The notes beneath the pieces were generated by a model. The model saw nothing but the letters and a program-made list of their open reading frames with translations. It had not been told where the DNA came from and ran no database searches. The translations under genes were made by a program, and so were the position numbers. From Cerioporus squamosus (Eukaryota > Basidiomycota > Agaricomycetes > Polyporales > Polyporaceae): a stretch of 64,000 nucleotides of DNA. Where the stretch lies: contig JABYQS010000050.1 of assembly GCA_022592435.1 (NCBI GenBank), positions 62,001 through 126,000 of the forward strand, read 5' to 3'. This document shows positions 59,401 through 64,000 of the stretch, piece after piece (the first letter of the stretch is position 1; each line of letters opens with the position of its first letter).

Positions 59401-61717
59401 TCGTATCACACCGCCGACTTCGCTTCCTCCAGACGGACGCTGGACAGAACGCTGCTGCTGCAACCTTGACAGCCAGGACAGGCCCGCGCGCCGGTCCCAG
59501 AACCTGAGAAGTCGAGATCGATGAAACTCGCGTCTGATAAGTCACTAGCCAGGAAAACAATTAAATACACGTTTACGCAATGCGCTGAGCGTGAGGAACC
59601 ATCGCCTGGAGAGTCGGGAACATCTTGACGACTGTGCCCTCGGAGCGGAAGCCGCGGTATCCCGGCGCGGGTGGTCGGAGAGGGAGCATATGCTCTCCTC
59701 ATGTCACCACAGGAAGTGCATCGACATGAGCGGAGGAACACACCGTCGTGGAGGTCGGAAGACCAACGGAGCCAAGACACTGGGAGTCCGCCATGATGGA
59801 TCAGTACCTCGCTCAGAAGGGAAATAGAGGTGGCATACTTGGCGGACGGAGCGTACCAAGCCGTAATGTTCTGTCAAGGCGTGGTTAGGTCCTCCACAAG
59901 TTCAGATACCTTGAAATCGTGGCCCATTATGCTAGATGTCAAGATGTAGTTTGAAGTCGTCATCTGTCAAACGGTCGGCCCTGAGTATGACCTCAGGTAC
60001 CCTATATGAGAACTGCCCCGCGTCATTGCTACGCGCGTAGGATTCTTACTCACCCATGCCTAGGAAGCCCGCTCGCACAGATACGTTCACGGCGGAGAAC
60101 ACGAGCTGCAAGATTGAATGCTCGCGACCCGTCCACGTGTGCAAGGCCGCCCAGTCCTGCGGTACCAAAGTATAAACTTTCCGATGCGTCGAAGACTTTT
60201 CCGGCCAACCTTGAGAATCCGCTGCTCGCGTGGTGAGGTCCTGACACATATGTGAAGTGGTCGTGCCCGTATGGGATATGCGTAGGCGCAAGCTCACAAT
60301 TAGGGACCGTCTTGATCGTCAAAGGCTTCAGTGCAAGTCTACCTGAAACGCGGGCGGACAACGAGGGTTCCGCGCGCAGATGCAGCAAATGACCGGGAGA
60401 CGAACTTGTTCTAAGAACGAAGGTGTTGTCGTAGCCTTCTAGTGCGGAGGAAGGGCGCCTTGCGGCGGAGGGGTGCCTTATGTCGTCGGAGATAACAAGA
60501 GCGGGGCACATGTGGTGTATTTCTCCCAGGCAAGCGCGTGAGAGAACCTCGCTCCTTTGGAATGCGGACTTTGAAGGCGCCATAGAACGCGAGCTGGAGG
60601 TCATGTAGGGCTGCGGAGCGGCGAGCAAGAGAACATCTGCCCAGCAGAGGGCGTCGAGAGCCCGGTGGAGAGGCGCAGCGGACGGGAACGGTGACGCTCG
60701 GGAGGGGGACGGCGGCCGAGAGGGATTCTGCCCCAGAAGAGCGCCGTAGGTGGATGCCGAGGAAACCAATTGAATGCGGAGGTTTCCCTCTGAATTGTCG
60801 GTTGGTTACTTGCACATTACTCGTGGGCATGGCTCTCCCGGTGCCCAGAATGCGGCTCGTGGGACTCCTGGCGAGTGCTCGGGAGCTGGTGGGCCGAGGG
60901 ACTGCAGAGGCGAGTGTCCCGAGGGCACGTACCCAGGTCCGCGATGGAAACATACGCCCGCGACATACGGTGTTCCTGTCAGTGGGAGGTAGAGCTGTGA
61001 TAAGTTGCGGTCGAGATGCCGGAGGAGGATAGCCACGCTGTCGCCTGCTGTCGCGGTGGTCTTCGGCGCGTGAATCTCGGTCTGCGCTCGCTTACGGCTA
61101 GTGCGGGTTGTGACAGGCCACCAATCGCCTCGCCGCCCTCGAACAGCTGCGACAGAAGACATCATCCCATCTTGTTTCTTGAGGTCACAGAGCACCTTCC
61201 CGGCACCGTTCTCACACCTTCTCCCCCAGATGCACCATCTGTGGAGAGCCCAGGCGCGCAGTACGCCCTTTTATTCTCGTCCATTCTCGACCCAGGTCCG
61301 CCACCACGGCGCTGCTGACATCAGGAATACAACTTTAGGTCGTTGAGAGTCCCATCAGGGTTTTCTGGCCTCCCGCGCGGTCCACGTCCCAAGGACGGAA
61401 GTTTATCGCACTTGATCTCGAGGCGATTCCCGAGGTTCCAAGGCAAATCGCGACAACCTGTCGTCGCTGAGCACTTCCCATACTGGTGAGTCTGCACGGT
61501 CGTGTGGAATTTGTCAAAGTTACTGAAATCTTCCAGGCTTCTAGCAGATCCATCTGCGCGCCTCAGGTTAACTCTTTACCGTGGGTATGGGAGGGGCCGC
61601 TCTGGCTTCATAGGACCTTCCTCGCGTGGTTTTCATATCTATCCAGTCCCTCTTGAACTCCCCATGTTTTGACGCCGCCAGTCCCTTGTCTACCTCGCCT
61701 CCACACCTCCCCCGGAC
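56410..61717. other. Gene-poor region of ~5.3 kb
   Basis: The largest stretch without a recognisable gene. Frames of 80-230 codons occur on both strands, commonly in pairs on opposite strands, with Arg/Ser/Pro-rich products and no motif I know. I see no long terminal repeats, target duplications, reverse-transcriptase or transposase motifs. The last 100 or so bases are the leader of the Zn2Cys6 gene. Confidence 0.4.
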
Positions 61718-64000
61718 ATGGTCGCCAGCTCGAACGGCGATCTCTATACCCCGTTCCCGCACATGCCCGTGATCGAAGAGGGCGTCCAGTCCAGCGAAGA
61801 AGGTTCGGATCTCCATTCGCCTGTGTTCGAGCCGTCCTACGCAACGTCAGACGGTACGTACACCTTATCTCGTTGCAGCGGCGCACTCAGGGTTCACATG
61901 TCTGATTGGCGTAAAAAGGCCGGTATCACCTTGGTCACTTCGACTACGATGTCTCTAGCCAGCTGCTACCGCCGCCATCGAACTTTGACGCTCGCTACCC
62001 CGTCTCGGGCCTGGTTCCGCACTCCCGAGATGCCCATATCTTGGAGACACTACAAACCCCGAGCCCTCCAACCATGCAATACCATCCACAGCCCCCTCAT
62101 TCTCCTGCCGACCTGTCTCTTCATGGACACCCGATGCTCGAATTAGGTCGTCTTCACCCGGGTGCCATGAATCCTGTCGCGGAATATTCTATGCATTTAT
62201 CGCAACCTCCTCGTATTCCAGAACCACAGGTTCGAATGTCTGCTGATCCAATGCAATCGCTTCCCTCTCGACAACCAGCGACAATCCTCTCGGCTGAGCA
62301 GAAGCCCCAGATCGCCCTGCCGTCCTCGTCTGGTCCCGTGAGGAGCAACCCGTCGGGCAGCAACTCATCTTCGACTCGACAGCCCCGAAGAGAGGCCTCC
62401 ACCGTCGTTATCGCCTGCCGGCAATGGTAAGCAGTTGTATGTCTTCGTCATGCGACATGCATCGCCCTTAATTTGTTGACATCCCAGCCGTTCGCGGAAG
62501 ATTCGTTGCGACTCAACTCGTCCCAACTGCCACAACTGCCTCCGAAGGAATAACGATTGCGAATACGACGCTGTTCCGAAGAGACGAGGTCCAGACAAGC
62601 GGCCGGGGACGAGGCAACGCTCCTGCAAGAAACGTCCGCCGGATGCAGAGCCGGCCTCCGCGCAAGCCAAGAAGAAGCGGAAGACGAGTACAGAGGGTGA
62701 GAGCGGTGTGCTCTCGTTCGATGTCAAAGTGAAGGAGAACGTAACAGGCGGTGCTAGGAGGGGCCAACTCTCGTCGCGAAGCGCAATGGATGACATGAAT
62801 GCAATCCATATCCCCTCGCCGCCAGGCCAGTTGTATATCGACACCTCGATACCTTCGCGCGGCACAGGGCCCGACGCAATATACCCTAAAGTGAGCTTTT
62901 CATCTATGCCGTCTTCGGAGTAACATTCGACGACGAGTATTTATTCTGTGCGGTTAGGACGAGCTCTCACCATCGTTTCGTCGCCCTTCAGTGATGGACC
63001 CCAACGATCCTAAGTCTTTCGCTCGACCCATCGACGTCAATGTTTCCCGACAGCTCGAAGAACCTCACAGGCTCGCCTATATACCACTCTCTCCTCCTGT
63101 TTCTCCTCTCGATCACAACTCTCTCTACTGGTGGGACGACCTTCTGGACCTGTACAGCTCTACGTCACGCGAACAAGCGTCGGTGTCTTTCCTCTCATCT
63201 TGCGGTGATATCGGAACTGATTTCCATATCACAGTATGAACGATATCTTTGCGGATCTTCACTCTCTGTACGTCTGATCATAACAACTCTCCGTTGACTT
63301 GTGCATTGACTCTTGCTATGACAGTTTCACCACAAGCACTTACTGGCTCTCCTTCATTAATGTAGACCTATTCTTCCGGGATCTGCGTGACCCCGCCTCT
63401 CGGGCTCGCATGCAGTCCCTCGTAATGTCTGCGCTTGCGATGGCGACACTCATGAAGTCTAGCGAGATAGAGCTGGGCAGTAGCGGTCGTGAGCTCGCTC
63501 TTACCCTCCGGGATCAGGCACGGGCGTGTCTGGAAGATGCATGCAAAACCAGACAGCCTGACTACCAGATGGCTGGCGCTGCACTCGTACGCACCTTGGG
63601 CTGCTCATTCATCCGTTTCGTTGTAACTCACTCTGGCCGCTTGCTCCCAGATCCTTGCGTTGTTCGAGACCTCTTGCCATCCGCTCTACTCCCCAGAGCA
63701 GGCGAGCAGCGCGCTGCAGCTTCTTGATCGCATCATCCACGTCTTGTCGCTCTACTCAGTGGACCTGGACGATCCCTATGCCAGCCGCTTTGAATCGCGC
63801 TCGGTCCCCGTCGTATACATGCCTGACGGGTACCGTCGTCCGGAGCGGTGTTCCTGCATTGTCTATCCTCCGACCCCTGGCTCTCCGACCTTCCCAGACC
63901 ACTTCTCCTACTCGGCCTCGTACGCTCCTTGGGATCCCAACTGGCTCGAAGTGGATATCCGCAAGGAGGAGTGTCGTCGCCTTTGCTGGTGTGCACTAAC
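61718..64000 (+). CDS. Zn2Cys6 fungal transcription factor, 3' end cut by window edge
   Basis: Nuclear DNA-binding regulator of the Gal4 class with a Fungal_trans middle-homology region. The ATG at 61718 opens MVASSNGDLYTPFPHMPVIE; an acidic and then Pro/His/Ser-rich N-terminus follows. The zinc cluster reads ACRQCRSRKIRCDSTRPNCH then NCLRRNNDCEYD, with all six Cys; an intron (62427-62487) splits the second Cys codon. A basic linker (PKRRGPDKRPGTRQRSCKKR) and a second basic run (AQAKKKRKT) follow. The regulatory domain starts at INDIFADLHSLFTTSTYWLS region, with DLRDPASRARMQSLVMSALA, LRDQARACLEDACKTRQPDY, ILALFETSCHPLYSPEQASS and WDPNWLEVDIRKEECRRLCW. The frame is open to the window end. Its targets are unknown. 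Confidence 0.93.

Noticed and set aside
60050..60769. 239-codon minus-strand frame in the right-hand gene-poor region
   Set aside because: It begins with TTG rather than ATG, the first internal ATG is far downstream, no motif is recognisable and opposite-strand frames overlap it.

Overview
The window is nuclear DNA of a filamentous basidiomycete, most likely an agaricomycete and possibly a wood-decay species. The evidence is GC-rich, gene-dense sequence, genes on both strands broken by many 40-70 nt GT-AG introns, CT-rich leaders, a basidiomycete-type DUF6593 gene, and secreted plant-cell-wall and FAD enzymes. The species cannot be fixed from sequence alone. All gene models below were spliced by eye from conserved protein blocks and GT-AG boundaries.

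Layout. 1-7.2 kb: API5-like gene (cut by the left edge), an extended SDR/NAD(P)-binding protein, a 239-residue unknown, a Dap1/MAPR heme-binding protein and nicotinamide-nucleotide adenylyltransferase. 7.2-11.15 kb: gene-poor, with one plausible orphan exon. 11.15-16.4 kb: BCS1-like AAA ATPase and a heterotrimeric G-protein alpha subunit. 18.0-23.2 kb: an intron-bearing tRNA-Ser(CGA), the trifunctional tryptophan gene (GATase/IGPS/PRAI) with a 798-nt intron, and a multi-pass membrane protein. 24.4-28.9 kb: a convergent pair of secreted glycosidases (GH105 and GH44), bracketed by two diverged copies of a ~110-150 bp sequence. 31.3-44.6 kb: a flavin-dependent halogenase, a PDAT/Lro1 acyltransferase, a BBE-like FAD oxidase with an unclear 5' end, a DUF6593 gene and a 2-oxoglutarate/Fe(II) dioxygenase. 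46.1-56.4 kb: conserved eukaryotic cell-biology genes (PWWP protein, Sec2-type Rab GEF, Elongator subunit Elp6, COG3) and a disordered unknown. 56.4-61.7 kb: gene-poor. 61.7 kb to the right edge: a Zn2Cys6 transcription factor, cut by the window end.

How the genes relate. Most are unrelated housekeeping genes. Two groups may be functionally linked. GH44 (beta-1,4-glucan/xyloglucan backbone) and GH105 (unsaturated rhamnogalacturonan disaccharides) both act on plant cell wall. The halogenase, BBE-like oxidase and 2OG dioxygenase are the kinds of tailoring enzyme seen in secondary metabolism, but no backbone synthase (PKS, NRPS, terpene cyclase) lies between them and housekeeping genes are interspersed, so a biosynthetic cluster is not demonstrated. 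I did not find a wholly new multi-gene system. The best leads are the halogenase, the repeat-flanked CAZyme pair, the unusually long tryptophan-gene intron and the telobox-like promoter elements.
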